Shown here: positions 18,547-27,845 of the stretch, in pieces
Position numbering within the stretch: the first letter of the stretch is position 1
Layout of the letters: each line of letters opens with the position of its first letter
Assembly (NCBI RefSeq): GCF_018881605.1
Contig: NZ_JACVPZ010000001.1
Location: 1,426,001 to 1,490,000 of the forward strand
DNA: 64,000 nucleotides
Source: Polynucleobacter sp. UB-Tiil-W10
GTDB taxonomy: Bacteria > Pseudomonadota > Gammaproteobacteria > Burkholderiales > Burkholderiaceae
Direction of reading: 5' to 3'
Program-made: the position numbers and the translations under genes
The notes under the pieces: generated by a model
Database searches by the model: none
Told to the model about the DNA's origin: nothing
Seen by the model: the letters and a program-made list of their open reading frames with translations, nothing else

Positions 18547-19635
18547 GTGTCAGTTACACCAGAGTCAGTACAGGCAGCACTCAAAAACTTAGTCGATCCC
18601 AATACGAAGATTGATTTTGTCACTGCGAAAAATATTAAAAATCTCCGCGTGGAAGATGGCGATATTTCTTTAGATATTGTCTTGGGCTATCCCGCTAAAA
18701 GCCAGTTTGATTCGATTCGTAAGTCGGTGATCAATGCTTTGCGTGAGTTATCTGGCGTTAAAAATGTCAGCGTTAATATTTCCAGTCAAATTGTTGCGCA
18801 TGCAGTGCAGCGTGGCGTCAAACTTTTACCCGGCGTAAAAAACATTATTGCAGTGGCGAGCGGTAAGGGTGGAGTAGGGAAGTCCACAACTGCTGTGAAT
18901 CTCGCTTTAGCACTTTCTGCCGAGGGTGCGCAGGTTGGCATTTTGGATGCGGATATTTATGGCCCCAGTCAGCCAATGATGTTGGGCATTACTGGTAGAC
19001 CGGACTCTATTGAAGAAAATACGATTGAGCCAATGGAAGCCTATGGTTTGCAGGCAAGCTCGATTGGGTTCTTGATCGATGATGATGCTCCGATGGTGTG
19101 GCGTGGCCCCATGGTGACCTCTGCTCTAGAGCAATTGCTTCGCCAAACCCGTTGGCGAGATTTGGATTACTTAATAGTAGATATGCCGCCTGGTACAGGT
19201 GATATTCAATTGACTTTGGCGCAAAAGGTTCCCGTTACCGGATCTGTCATTGTCACTACGCCACAGGATATAGCCTTATTAGATGCGCGCAAAGGTCTGA
19301 AGATGTTTGAGAAGGTCGGCGTACCCATTATTGGCATTATTGAAAATATGAGCACTTACGTTTGTACAAAATGTGGACATGAAGAGCATGTATTTGGTAC
19401 TGGCGGCGGTGAAAAAATGTGCAAAGAGTATTCAGTCGATTTCTTGGGCTCTTTACCGCTAAACCTATCGATTCGTGAACAGGCGGATGCAGGTCGTCCT
19501 ACTGTAGTGGCCGATCCGGATGGCGCAATCAGCGCTATCTATAAAGGTATTGCTAGACAGGTCGCTATCCGTGTTGCTACTCTATCAAAAGACATGAGCA
19601 GTAAATTTCCGAACATTGTGGTTCAAAACACCTAA
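18547..19635 (+). CDS. apbC: Fe-S cluster carrier ApbC/Mrp
   Basis: A 362-residue Mrp/NBP35-type ATPase that binds and delivers Fe-S clusters. It has an N-terminal MIP18-type domain (about residues 1-85), the deviant Walker A GKGGVGKST near 106-114, DADIYGPSQP, DMPPGTGD, and the C-terminal CXXC (CTKCGHEEH near residue 273) for the bridging cluster. It starts with GTG after AGGAGAAGG (18536-18544). Only 14 bases separate it from DUF3305, so it may be the first gene of the formate dehydrogenase accessory operon, which encodes several proteins rich in 4Fe-4S clusters. Confidence 0.92.
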   Translation: MSVTPESVQAALKNLVDPNTKIDFVTAKNIKNLRVEDGDISLDIVLGYPAKSQFDSIRKSVINALRELSGVKNVSVNISSQIVAHAVQRGVKLLPGVKNIIAVASGKGGVGKSTTAVNLALALSAEGAQVGILDADIYGPSQPMMLGITGRPDSIEENTIEPMEAYGLQASSIGFLIDDDAPMVWRGPMVTSALEQLLRQTRWRDLDYLIVDMPPGTGDIQLTLAQKVPVTGSVIVTTPQDIALLDARKGLKMFEKVGVPIIGIIENMSTYVCTKCGHEEHVFGTGGGEKMCKEYSVDFLGSLPLNLSIREQADAGRPTVVADPDGAISAIYKGIARQVAIRVATLSKDMSSKFPNIVVQNT

Positions 19636-19649
19636 GGCTCTGAACATTT

Positions 19650-20183
19650 ATGCGCTTTGCGGTAATCATGCGTAAACAAAATATTGATAACCCATGGGTT
19701 TCATACCGCTGGGCGCCTCAGGAAGTGTTGCCTGATTTTGGGCAATTTAATAGCAATCAAAGCAACGCCATCTCGGGTCAGTTTCTGGGGCGAGATGCCG
19801 ATGGTGAGTCTTGGTTATTCACAGGTTACGAGCTTGATCTCTTCCCGGATGAGGCCGAGGGCTACTACCTCAATGTTTCAGCCACAGCCCCGAGTTGGTT
19901 TGTGATGTGGCGCCTTGAGGAAGATATTGAGCGTTATATCGATGAGCAATTTATTGCCTTGGCCAAAGCTGAAGCATCCTTTGCAGTACCACACCGTATT
20001 TGTGTCAGCTACAACGAAGCTGCGCGCTTACTGGATGGTGGCGAGTCAGTTGATACCGTTCCCATGATTGACGAGCATGCCGCTTGGTTGCAAGAGTACG
20101 TTAATGACAACTATCGTCCTGAGCCTAAAAAGCGCCACAAGCCTGCTTCATTCAAGGGTGCCCAACGCCCTGCGGAGGAATAA
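19650..20183 (+). CDS. DUF3305 protein of the formate dehydrogenase locus
   Basis: A 177-residue DUF3305 protein, function unknown. No signal peptide, membrane segment or cysteine cluster is visible. Conserved-looking blocks are PWVSYRWAP, FTGYELDLFPDEAEGYYLN and SAPSWFVMWRLE-like sequence. It lies between apbC and DUF3306; its stop overlaps the next start as TAATG. As I know the family, it regularly travels with DUF3306 and formate dehydrogenase genes in betaproteobacteria, so an assembly role is inferred. Confidence 0.8.
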   Translation: MRFAVIMRKQNIDNPWVSYRWAPQEVLPDFGQFNSNQSNAISGQFLGRDADGESWLFTGYELDLFPDEAEGYYLNVSATAPSWFVMWRLEEDIERYIDEQFIALAKAEASFAVPHRICVSYNEAARLLDGGESVDTVPMIDEHAAWLQEYVNDNYRPEPKKRHKPASFKGAQRPAEE

Positions 20184-20734
20184 TGGCCGATGGATTTCTG
20201 GGCCGTTGGTCTAAGCGCAAAGCAGGTAAGGAAGATGTCGCGCTCGAGAAGAAAGTAGAAACTCCCAAAGAGGTAGCTCAGGCTCCGCTCGTTGAGGGCG
20301 CCCAAGAGACTGCACCTCCGCCAGCCAACCTAGAAGATGTAGCCAAGATCGATCGCTTTGATCCTGACTTTTCTGCTTTTATGAAGCCAGATGTAGATCC
20401 AGTCGTTCAGCAAGCCGCCCTTAAGAAAATGTTTACCGATCCTCATTTCAATATCATGGATGGCTTGGACATCTATATTGGTGACTATAGCCAGCCAGAT
20501 CCACTTCCTCCTGGAATGCTCGAGAGGATGGTCCAGAGTGATATGTTGAAGCTTTTCACTAAGTCAGCCGAGCCTGCAACTCAAGAGCCCAAGCCAATTG
20601 AGGGTCAAGAGGCTAGTTCGTTATTGGATGTGCAAAAGCAAAGTGATTTAACATCCACACAGCAAAAACCTTCTGCTCCGTTGGATGTCGTGCCAAATGA
20701 AGTGCCGATTGAGTCAGAACAGAAAAAAACCTAA
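20183..20734 (+). CDS. DUF3306 protein of the formate dehydrogenase locus
   Basis: A 183-residue DUF3306 protein. The N-terminus FLGRWSKRK is the family's characteristic basic opening. A low-complexity linker follows, then a core around RFDPDFSAFMKPDV and PHFNIMDGLDIYIGDYS. The C-terminus is a variable, acidic/Ser-Pro tail with no visible domain. The start overlaps the DUF3305 stop (TAATG), so the two are translationally coupled. No catalytic residues are recognisable; an accessory role in FDH maturation is inferred from position. Confidence 0.8.
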   Translation: MADGFLGRWSKRKAGKEDVALEKKVETPKEVAQAPLVEGAQETAPPPANLEDVAKIDRFDPDFSAFMKPDVDPVVQQAALKKMFTDPHFNIMDGLDIYIGDYSQPDPLPPGMLERMVQSDMLKLFTKSAEPATQEPKPIEGQEASSLLDVQKQSDLTSTQQKPSAPLDVVPNEVPIESEQKKT

Positions 20735-20745
20735 GAAGATAGCGC

Positions 20746-22836
20746 ATGAGTCAAAAATTAGTCTGTAACTGCAATGGCACTATGCCCTTAGATGCAAAAG
20801 AAATGGGTGTGCCGATTCACCAATCTTTATGCAGGCAGGAAGTAGGATCTTTTTTAAAAGCCCTCGACGGATCTGACTCATTGGTTGTGGCTTGCACGCA
20901 AGAGGGTGTGCTATTTAGAGAGTTGGCTGATCAATCTGAAAAGCCTTTGGTTGCGCCACTGCGTTTTGTGAATATTCGAGAGGTTGCCGGCTGGACGCAA
21001 GAGGCTAAAACCTCTGGCCCCAAAATTGCCGCATTACTAGCTTTAGCGGATATGCCGGAAGCTGAGCCTGTCCCAGTAGTAAATTATGAAAGCCAGGGAA
21101 GACTGCTCATCGTCGGCGCTGGCTCTCAAGCCATCCCTTGGGCTGAAAAATTAAGCCAGTCATTGGATGTGTCTGTTCTCTGTACTGAGCCAGGTGACTT
21201 GCCCCTTGCCCGCAGTTATCCAATCTTTACTGGTGTAGTCACTAAGTTAGATGGCTATCTAGGTAATTTTTCAGTGAACTGGGACCTGCAAAATCCAATT
21301 GACCCCGAGATGTGTACGCGCTGTGGAGCCTGCGTTGAAGTGTGTCCTGAAGGCGCCATTGATCTTTCCTTTCAGATTGATTTAAGTAAATGTAAATCCC
21401 ATCGCGATTGCGTGACAGCATGCGCCAGTATTGGTGCCATTTCTTTTGATCGAAAAGAGCGTGAACGTAATTCTGAATTTGATCTCATTTTGGATTTAAG
21501 AGTAGACCCCAAAATGCGGATGAGCCAAACACCGCAAGGCTATTTCGCCCCTGGTGCGGATCCCTTGGAGCAAGCGCTGTCAGTAAATCAATTGTCAGAG
21601 ATGGTGGGGGAGTTTGAGAAGCCTAAATATTTTGTCTACAACGAAAAAATTTGTGCCCATGGGCGCAATGGCAAAGTGGGTTGCAATGCTTGTATTGATG
21701 TTTGTTCAACCGGAGCCATTGGTTCGATCTTTAAAAATGGCCAAGGTTCTGTGGAGGTCAATCCAAATCTCTGCATGGGTTGCGGCGCATGTGCCACCAC
21801 CTGCCCTTCCGGGGCAATGCGTTACAACTATCCAAGCGTTGCTCATCAAGGTAAAGAACTGAAAACGGTAGCAAGTGTTTTTACCGCCGAAGCTAAAAAG
21901 ATCAATAAGGCAATGGCCCCAAGCTTGCTTTTGCATACATTAAAAGCTGGCACACACATGATTGATGGCTTAGGCCGCTCTTCACACATCATGCCAAAGC
22001 AGTTTGAAGGTCTTCCGTCATTTGTCATACCTTATGGCATTGAACATATTGCTTCAACAGGTTTGGACTTATGGCTTGGTGCCCTGACATATGGTTTTGC
22101 TGAGGTGACATTGCTATTAAGCGGTGATGAAGATCCCGCGTATCGTGCTGCGCTTGAAGAGCAGGTAGATTTAGCAAATAGCATTCTTAAGGCATATGGC
22201 TTTGATGGGCGAGTTCATTTGATCTTGGCGAATTCTGTTGAAGATCTATCGACATTGTCAAAAGCAATGGGAGCATTGCGTCAGCGTGGATCACTCGGTC
22301 CTATTTGCACGCCTGCAAGTATTGGTCTCTCCAATCAAAAACGCGAAACGCTAGAGGCGGTCCTAGAGCACTTACAAAAACAAGCCAAGACACCATTACC
22401 AGAGGCGGGAGTTGTACTTCCAAAATCTTCCTTATTGGGCGGGCTGACAATTAACAAAGACGCTTGTACCTTGTGCATGTCTTGTGTCAGCGGCTGCCCC
22501 GAGGGCGCGCTGTTAGATAACCCAGATGAGCCCATACTTTCTTTTATTGAAAAGCAGTGCGTTCAGTGCGGCATCTGCGTACAAACCTGCCCCGAGAAAG
22601 CCTTAACTCTTGCTCCTCGTTTGCAAACAGTAGAGCAGCGCAAGCAACGGACCACTTTGAATGAAACACAAGCCTTCCATTGCATTAGCTGTGGCAAGCC
22701 TTTTGGAACACTCAAGATGGTTGATCTTATGCTCACCAAGCTAGGTGCTCACGGTGCATTTGCTGGTGCTGCAATGGATCGATTGAAGATGTGCAGTGAT
22801 TGTCGAGTTGTAGATATGGTGAAAAAAGAAACATGA
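20746..22836 (+). CDS. Multi-cluster 4Fe-4S ferredoxin-like protein of the fdh locus
   Basis: A 696-residue cytoplasmic iron-sulfur protein. Cysteine groups include CTRCGACVEVCP, a CX6CX3C block (CKSHRDCVTAC), CNACIDVC with an upstream CAHGRNGKVG, CMGCGACATTCP, CTLCMSCVSGCP and CVQCGICVQTCP, so several 4Fe-4S sites. Two further CXXC pairs (CISC, CSDC) near the end look like a zinc or rubredoxin-type site. A non-Fe-S domain sits at residues 380-560. Its likely role is electron transfer or cluster handling for FDH assembly. The TorD-type chaperone start overlaps its stop (ATGA). Confidence 0.85.
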   Translation: MSQKLVCNCNGTMPLDAKEMGVPIHQSLCRQEVGSFLKALDGSDSLVVACTQEGVLFRELADQSEKPLVAPLRFVNIREVAGWTQEAKTSGPKIAALLALADMPEAEPVPVVNYESQGRLLIVGAGSQAIPWAEKLSQSLDVSVLCTEPGDLPLARSYPIFTGVVTKLDGYLGNFSVNWDLQNPIDPEMCTRCGACVEVCPEGAIDLSFQIDLSKCKSHRDCVTACASIGAISFDRKERERNSEFDLILDLRVDPKMRMSQTPQGYFAPGADPLEQALSVNQLSEMVGEFEKPKYFVYNEKICAHGRNGKVGCNACIDVCSTGAIGSIFKNGQGSVEVNPNLCMGCGACATTCPSGAMRYNYPSVAHQGKELKTVASVFTAEAKKINKAMAPSLLLHTLKAGTHMIDGLGRSSHIMPKQFEGLPSFVIPYGIEHIASTGLDLWLGALTYGFAEVTLLLSGDEDPAYRAALEEQVDLANSILKAYGFDGRVHLILANSVEDLSTLSKAMGALRQRGSLGPICTPASIGLSNQKRETLEAVLEHLQKQAKTPLPEAGVVLPKSSLLGGLTINKDACTLCMSCVSGCPEGALLDNPDEPILSFIEKQCVQCGICVQTCPEKALTLAPRLQTVEQRKQRTTLNETQAFHCISCGKPFGTLKMVDLMLTKLGAHGAFAGAAMDRLKMCSDCRVVDMVKKET

Positions 22837-23495
22837 GCGAAATAGCAAAAGACGCGGCTAATGCAGTGGCTAAAGATGATTTATCTGCTGAAATAGGGGA
22901 TGTTGGTTTGCCAGAGGATTTAGCAAGGGCAGACTTATATGGCTTAATTGCTCGTTTTTTTCAGATGCCGCCTGATCAAGAGCTTTTAGATCAAATTGCA
23001 GCATCAGCAGAGCAACATGATGCTGCTGATGAGGCTCCATTGGCCAAGGCCTGGATGGACGTGGTTGAGGTAGCTAAAAATAATTCTGCTAAGGCTTGGC
23101 TTGATGAGTTTGATTTGAATTTCATTAGCGTTGGCAAGCCCAACGTTGTGCTCAATGGCTCCTTTTACATGGCAGGCCATTTAAATGAGAAGCCTTTGAT
23201 CAATATTCGGAATGCATTGGCTGAATTTGGGCTTGAGGCTGCGCAAGAGATAACAGAGACTGAAGATCATATTTCCGCACTTTGCGAGGTGATGCGATAT
23301 CTGATTGCAGGGGATGATGTTGAAATCTCAAACCTTACAAATCAAAGGGTTTTTTTCAACCAACACATTCGACCCTGGTACGACGAATTATGCGATGCAA
23401 TAGAGGGCATTCCTGAGATGCATCTTTACCACCCAATCGCCACCTTAACCAGAGAATTCCTAGCCATTGAGGGTCAAGGTTTCGACATGATTTAA
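22833..23495 (+). CDS. TorD/DmsD-family molybdoenzyme chaperone
   Basis: A 220-residue TorD-family chaperone that binds a Tat signal and inserts the molybdo/tungsto-pterin cofactor into its partner. Helical sequence has the typical EFDLNFISVGKPNVVLNGSFY and TEDHISALCEVM. The ATG at 22833 overlaps the ferredoxin stop (ATGA); an earlier in-frame start at 22800 would only add ferredoxin-overlapping residues. Its obvious client is FdhA, whose gene follows. A 115-base gap with a palindrome at 23496 separates it from the structural genes. Confidence 0.88.
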   Translation: MSEIAKDAANAVAKDDLSAEIGDVGLPEDLARADLYGLIARFFQMPPDQELLDQIAASAEQHDAADEAPLAKAWMDVVEVAKNNSAKAWLDEFDLNFISVGKPNVVLNGSFYMAGHLNEKPLINIRNALAEFGLEAAQEITETEDHISALCEVMRYLIAGDDVEISNLTNQRVFFNQHIRPWYDELCDAIEGIPEMHLYHPIATLTREFLAIEGQGFDMI

Positions 23496-23541
23496 TGTTG
23501 CAATGCAACATAGGGTAAGCCTTAGATGGGTTTTGTTACAA
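23496..23541 (+). promoter_or_regulatory. Paired palindromes in the fdh structural-gene promoter region
   Basis: A perfect 15-base palindrome TGTTGCAATGCAACA (23496-23510) starts directly after the chaperone stop codon. A second, shorter one, TTGTTACAA (23533-23541), is centred 34 bases downstream, both before the small Tat gene. The shared TTG/CAA ends suggest one dimeric regulator binding twice. It is not a terminator (no T-run). No regulator gene is adjacent, so identity is unknown. Confidence 0.45.
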
Positions 23542-23610
23542 CGATATGTCAAAAATGCAATTACCAATTACACTTGTCCAAAATCAAGAAAAACTACTTA
23601 GGAGCATGCC

Positions 23611-23832
23611 ATGCGCACCAAATCTACCGTTGCTTTAAGCGAAGAAAATAAACCATCGCGCCGTAAGTTCTTTATTGGTGCAGGCGCCGCTGTTGGTGCT
23701 GTCGCAGTAGTGAGTCAAACCCCGGTTGGCAAGGCGGTTATTCAAGAAATTAGCGGCACCAAAGTGGTGAAAGATGTTGGTCAAACCATGACCGCTCACA
23801 TGCGCAAGTACTACGAATCTACTTTGATTTAA
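23611..23832 (+). CDS. Small Tat-signal protein of the fdh operon
   Basis: A 73-residue protein with a twin-arginine signal (SRRKFFIGAGAAVGAVAVVS) and a short remainder (AHMRKYYESTLI). Small Tat proteins like this precede the FDH catalytic subunit in several proteobacteria and have been called FdhX. SD AGGAG lies just upstream. It may stay attached by its signal helix and help Tat export or stability of the complex; that is inference. Residues 20-38 could be a membrane anchor. Confidence 0.8.
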   Translation: MRTKSTVALSEENKPSRRKFFIGAGAAVGAVAVVSQTPVGKAVIQEISGTKVVKDVGQTMTAHMRKYYESTLI

Positions 23833-23899
23833 GAAACCTTAATTTGCTTTTGTTTCAACAGTTATTCAATAAATAAAAAAACTTTATCAGGGACACCAT

Positions 23900-26878
23900 A
23901 TGAGTCTGACTCGTAAATCCAATACCCCACAAAGCAGTCGCACAACATCGCACCTGATTGGCAGTCTGTCACGCGGCTTAAAAGCTGCTGTGCCAACCAT
24001 GGATCGCCGCGCATTCCTCAAGCGTTCAGGCGTAGGAGTTGGTGCTGGTATCGCCGCTAGTCAATTGAGCTTTGTTCAAAGGGCGGCCGCTGAACCAAGT
24101 AAGGCAATGCTTGATGGCAAAGGCAAGATCGAAGTCAAAAGATCAATTTGCACCCACTGTTCAGTAGGTTGCGCAGTGGATGCCACTGTTGAGAATGGTG
24201 TTTGGGTACGTCAAGACCCAGTATTTGATTCTCCAATCAATATGGGCGCTCACTGTGCTAAAGGCGCTGCCTTGCGCGAGCATGGTCATGGTGATTACCG
24301 CTTACGTTACCCAATGAAGTTAGTTGATGGAAAGTACCAACGTATTTCTTGGGACCAAGCCTTAACTGAAATTACTGCACAGATGAAGAGCATTCGTGAG
24401 AAGTATTCTCCGGATGCGATGTTCTTCATCGGCTCTTCTAAGCACAACAATGAACAGGCCTACTTACTCCGTAAGTGGGTTTCTTTCTTTGGTACAAACA
24501 ATACAGACCATCAGGCTCGTATTTGTCACTCCACAACAGTTGCCGGTGTTGCAAACACCTGGGGCTATGGTGCGATGACCAATAGCTATAACGACATGAT
24601 GAATGCCAAGGCTGCTTTGTACATTGGTTCAAATGCTGCGGAAGCTCACCCAGTTTCTATGTTGATGCTCTTGCACGCAAAAGAAAATGGTTGCAAAGTG
24701 ATTGTGGTTGATCCACGTTACACCCGAACTGCTGCTAAGTCAGATCAATATATCCGTATTCGATCTGGTACTGATATTCCATTCTTGTTTGGCATGCTGT
24801 ATCACATCTTTAAAAATGGATGGGAAGATAAGAAGTACATCAATGACCGTGTATACGGCATGGATGAGATTCGCAAAGAAGTCATGGAAAAGTGGACGCC
24901 TGCAGCGGTTGAAGAAGCTTGCGGAGTTCCTGAAGCGCAGGTTTATCAGGCAGCTAAAACCATGGCAATGAATCGTCCTAGTACGGTTGTTTGGTGTATG
25001 GGTCAAACCCAGCACACTATTGGTAATGCCATCGTGCGTGCTTCCTGTATTTTGCAATTAGCCTTAGGCAACGTAGGCAAGTCTGGCGGCGGTACCAACA
25101 TTTTCCGCGGTCACGATAACGTTCAAGGTGCAACTGACGTAGGTCCTAACCCAGACTCCTTGCCTGGCTACTATGGCTTGGCTGCTGGCTCATGGAAACA
25201 CTTCGCGGCTGTTTGGGGTGTTGACTACGACTGGATCAAGGGTCGTTATGCGCCTGACATGATGGAGAAATCCGGCACTACTGTTTCTCGTTGGGTCGAT
25301 GCCGTTCTCGAGAAGAATGACATGATCGATCAGCAGACTAACGTTAAGGGTCTGTTCTTCTGGGGTCATGCTCCTAACTCACAAACTCGCGGCCTCGATA
25401 TGAAGCGTGCGATGGATAAGTTAGATCTCTTAGTGGTTGTGGATCCATATCCAAGTGCTACTGCTGCAATGGCTGCGATGCCTGCTGCAGAAGGACAAGC
25501 GGTTAATAAGAATCGTAATGTGTATTTGTTGCCTGCAGCAACTCAGTTTGAAACTTGTGGCTCTGCGACGGCTTCCAACCGTTCATTGCAGTGGCGTGAA
25601 AAAGTGATCGACCCATTGTTTGAGTCTGTACCTGACCACGTAATCATGCAGGCTTTCGCTGATCGCTTAGGCTTCGGTGAAGAGTTGTCCAAGAATTACA
25701 AGATGCTCAACTCTAAATTTGCTGGTAAGCAATGGAAAGAGCCGCAGATTGAAGATATCTTGCGTGAGATTAATCGCTCTTGCTGGACCATTGGCTATAC
25801 CGGTCAAACACCAGAGCGCCTCAAGGCACACATGAGAATGGTTGCCACATTTGATCCGAAGACATTGAAGTCACGTGGTGGTGTTGACCCGGTAACTGGC
25901 TATGACACAACCGGCGACTACTACGGTTTGCCTTGGCCTTGCTACGGCACAGCTGCAATCAAGCACCCTGGCTCACCAAATCTGTATGACACAAGTAAGA
26001 GTGTTATGGAGGGCGGTGGTAACTTCCGCGCTAACTTCGGTGTTGAGCGTGAAGGCAAGAGTTTGTTGGCTGAAGATGGTTCCTACTCTAAGGGCTCAGC
26101 GATCACCACTGGCTACCCAGAATTTGATCACGTGTTTGTGAAGAAATTAGGTTGGTGGGATCAGTTAACTGATGACGAGAAAAAACTTGCAGAAGGTAAA
26201 AACTGGAAGACCGACTTATCTGGCGGTATTCAGCGCGTAGTGATGAAAAACGGTTGCCATCCATTCGGTAACGCCAAAGCACGTGCAGTGGTTTGGAACT
26301 TCCCTGATGCAATTCCAATTCACCGTGAAGCGCTTTACAGTACAAACGCTCCAATGATGCGCAAGTACCCAACAGCTGCTGATAAGAAGAATTTCTGGCG
26401 CTTACCAACTCTCTATAAGACTGTTCAAGATCAAAACTTGAATCAGAAGTTATACGAGAAGTTTCCAATCATTCTGACTTCTGGTCGTTTGGTTGAGTAC
26501 GAGGGCGGTGGTGACGAGACACGTTCTAATCCATGGTTGGCAGAACTCCAGCAAGAAAACTTTGTGGAGATTAATCCAAAGGCTGCTGCAGATCGCGGTA
26601 TTAAGAACTGGGATTATGTTTGGGTGAAGTCGCCAACGGGTGCGCAGATTAAAGTACGCGCCTTAGTGACAGAACGTGTTGATCAAGGAACTGCTTTTGT
26701 GCCATTCCACTTTGCTGGCTGGTGGCAGGGTGCGGACTTGCGTAAATACTATCCAGAGGGTGCAGCCCCAGTAGTTCAGGGTGAAGCTGTTAATACTGCA
26801 ACTACTTATGGTTATGACATGGTGACGATGATGCAAGAAACAAAAACCACTATGTGTCAAATCGAAAAATTTGCCTAA
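23900..26878 (+). CDS. fdhA: Formate dehydrogenase catalytic subunit (alpha)
   Basis: A 992-residue molybdo/tungsto-bis-pterin enzyme that oxidises formate to CO2. A Tat signal (DRRAFLKRSG, residues 35-43) follows an unusually long 33-residue n-region and is likely cut near AAA/EPSK. The 4Fe-4S site is C84, C87, C91 and C119 (CX2CX3CX27C). The metal ligand is C209 in ARICHSTT, so it is a cysteine and not a selenocysteine enzyme. SD AGGGAC precedes the ATG; M34 is a possible later start. It lies with beta and gamma subunit genes, so the complex is membrane-bound and periplasm-facing. Confidence 0.95.
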   Translation: MSLTRKSNTPQSSRTTSHLIGSLSRGLKAAVPTMDRRAFLKRSGVGVGAGIAASQLSFVQRAAAEPSKAMLDGKGKIEVKRSICTHCSVGCAVDATVENGVWVRQDPVFDSPINMGAHCAKGAALREHGHGDYRLRYPMKLVDGKYQRISWDQALTEITAQMKSIREKYSPDAMFFIGSSKHNNEQAYLLRKWVSFFGTNNTDHQARICHSTTVAGVANTWGYGAMTNSYNDMMNAKAALYIGSNAAEAHPVSMLMLLHAKENGCKVIVVDPRYTRTAAKSDQYIRIRSGTDIPFLFGMLYHIFKNGWEDKKYINDRVYGMDEIRKEVMEKWTPAAVEEACGVPEAQVYQAAKTMAMNRPSTVVWCMGQTQHTIGNAIVRASCILQLALGNVGKSGGGTNIFRGHDNVQGATDVGPNPDSLPGYYGLAAGSWKHFAAVWGVDYDWIKGRYAPDMMEKSGTTVSRWVDAVLEKNDMIDQQTNVKGLFFWGHAPNSQTRGLDMKRAMDKLDLLVVVDPYPSATAAMAAMPAAEGQAVNKNRNVYLLPAATQFETCGSATASNRSLQWREKVIDPLFESVPDHVIMQAFADRLGFGEELSKNYKMLNSKFAGKQWKEPQIEDILREINRSCWTIGYTGQTPERLKAHMRMVATFDPKTLKSRGGVDPVTGYDTTGDYYGLPWPCYGTAAIKHPGSPNLYDTSKSVMEGGGNFRANFGVEREGKSLLAEDGSYSKGSAITTGYPEFDHVFVKKLGWWDQLTDDEKKLAEGKNWKTDLSGGIQRVVMKNGCHPFGNAKARAVVWNFPDAIPIHREALYSTNAPMMRKYPTAADKKNFWRLPTLYKTVQDQNLNQKLYEKFPIILTSGRLVEYEGGGDETRSNPWLAELQQENFVEINPKAAADRGIKNWDYVWVKSPTGAQIKVRALVTERVDQGTAFVPFHFAGWWQGADLRKYYPEGAAPVVQGEAVNTATTYGYDMVTMMQETKTTMCQIEKFA

Positions 26879-26905
26879 GTCAAAAAATAAAGTCAGGAGA
26901 ACACA

Positions 26906-27562
26906 ATGGCAAGAATGAAATTTATTTGCGACACAGAGCGATGCATTGAATGCAACGGTTGTGTCACGGCCTGTAAAAATGATAATGAAGTACCTTGGGG
27001 TGTTAATCGCCGCCGTGTTGTTACGGTAAACGATGGCATCATCGGTCAAGAAAAATCAGTTTCAGTTGCATGTATGCACTGTAGCGATGCTCCTTGTATG
27101 GCGGTATGTCCAGTAGATTGTTTCTACCGTACTGATGAAGGTGTTGTATTGCACGATAAAGATATCTGTATCGGTTGCGGCTACTGCTCTTTTGCTTGCC
27201 CATTTGGCGCGCCACAGTTCTTAAGCAAGGGCGCCTTTGGCTCCCGCAGCAAGATGGATAAGTGCACATTCTGTAGCGGTGGTCCAGAAGAAAACGGCAG
27301 CGTTGCTGAGTTCGAAAAGTATGGGCGCAATCGTTTGGCAGAAGGCAAGTTGCCACTCTGCGCTGAGATGTGTTCTACAAAAGCATTGATCGGTGGTGAT
27401 AGCGATATTATTTCTGGCATCTTTAATAATCGTGTTGCGACACGTGAGAAGAATGGCAAGTACCCAGGATCCAAAGCCTTTGGTTGGACTACTGCGTACG
27501 GTGGACCGGATGCACCAGCGCCTACACCAACACCTGCTGCAAAAATTCCAGGAGCTCAATAA
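26906..27562 (+). CDS. fdhB: Formate dehydrogenase iron-sulfur subunit (beta)
   Basis: A 218-residue ferredoxin-type subunit that passes electrons from FdhA to the cytochrome b subunit. Four cysteine groups for 4Fe-4S clusters are visible: CIECNGCVTAC, CMHCSDAPCMAVCPVDC, CIGCGYCSFACP and CTFCSG with CAEMC. Unlike E. coli FdnH it has no C-terminal membrane helix; the tail is Pro/Ala-rich (APAPTPTPAAK). SD AGGAGA lies 5-10 bases upstream. The stop overlaps the next start (TAATG). It has no signal and is probably exported with FdhA. Confidence 0.94.
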   Translation: MARMKFICDTERCIECNGCVTACKNDNEVPWGVNRRRVVTVNDGIIGQEKSVSVACMHCSDAPCMAVCPVDCFYRTDEGVVLHDKDICIGCGYCSFACPFGAPQFLSKGAFGSRSKMDKCTFCSGGPEENGSVAEFEKYGRNRLAEGKLPLCAEMCSTKALIGGDSDIISGIFNNRVATREKNGKYPGSKAFGWTTAYGGPDAPAPTPTPAAKIPGAQ

Positions 27563-27798
27563 TGAAAGTGAATTTCAAAACTCTCGGTTTGTGTTTTGCA
27601 GCAGCAGCTTTGTTGGGGGCTTGCTCTGAGCCTCCAGAAATTGCTGCAAAGGCTGCTAAGCGTCCAGATGTTGCCCCTTATATGGGCGCTAATAACGGGT
27701 TTGTTACTAAGGGCTGGACGCCAGGTAACCAGGCTAGTTGGACCGAGTCGATTGACAAGCGCAATCAAGGTCAAAACGAATACAGTCGCGTTAAGTGA
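27562..27798 (+). CDS. Small lipoprotein of the fdh operon
   Basis: A 78-residue predicted lipoprotein. The signal CFAAAALLGAC has a good lipobox. The mature part is short and polar (RPDVAPYMGANNGFVTKGWTPGN) and ends NEYSRVK, with no domain I recognise. The ATG at 27562 overlaps the fdhB stop and has AGGAG at 27550-27554; a longer in-frame start at 27484 lies inside fdhB. Its place between beta and gamma subunit genes points to an outer-membrane- or inner-membrane-anchored accessory to the FDH complex. Confidence 0.75.
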   Translation: MKVNFKTLGLCFAAAALLGACSEPPEIAAKAAKRPDVAPYMGANNGFVTKGWTPGNQASWTESIDKRNQGQNEYSRVK

Positions 27799-27845
27799 TC
27801 AACTAAATAACAATAAATAAAACGAAAACGTTTAAGGACATGTGT

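Noticed and set aside
23900-26878. Selenocysteine formate dehydrogenase
   Set aside because: The metal-ligand position has an ordinary cysteine codon (C209) and no in-frame TGA.
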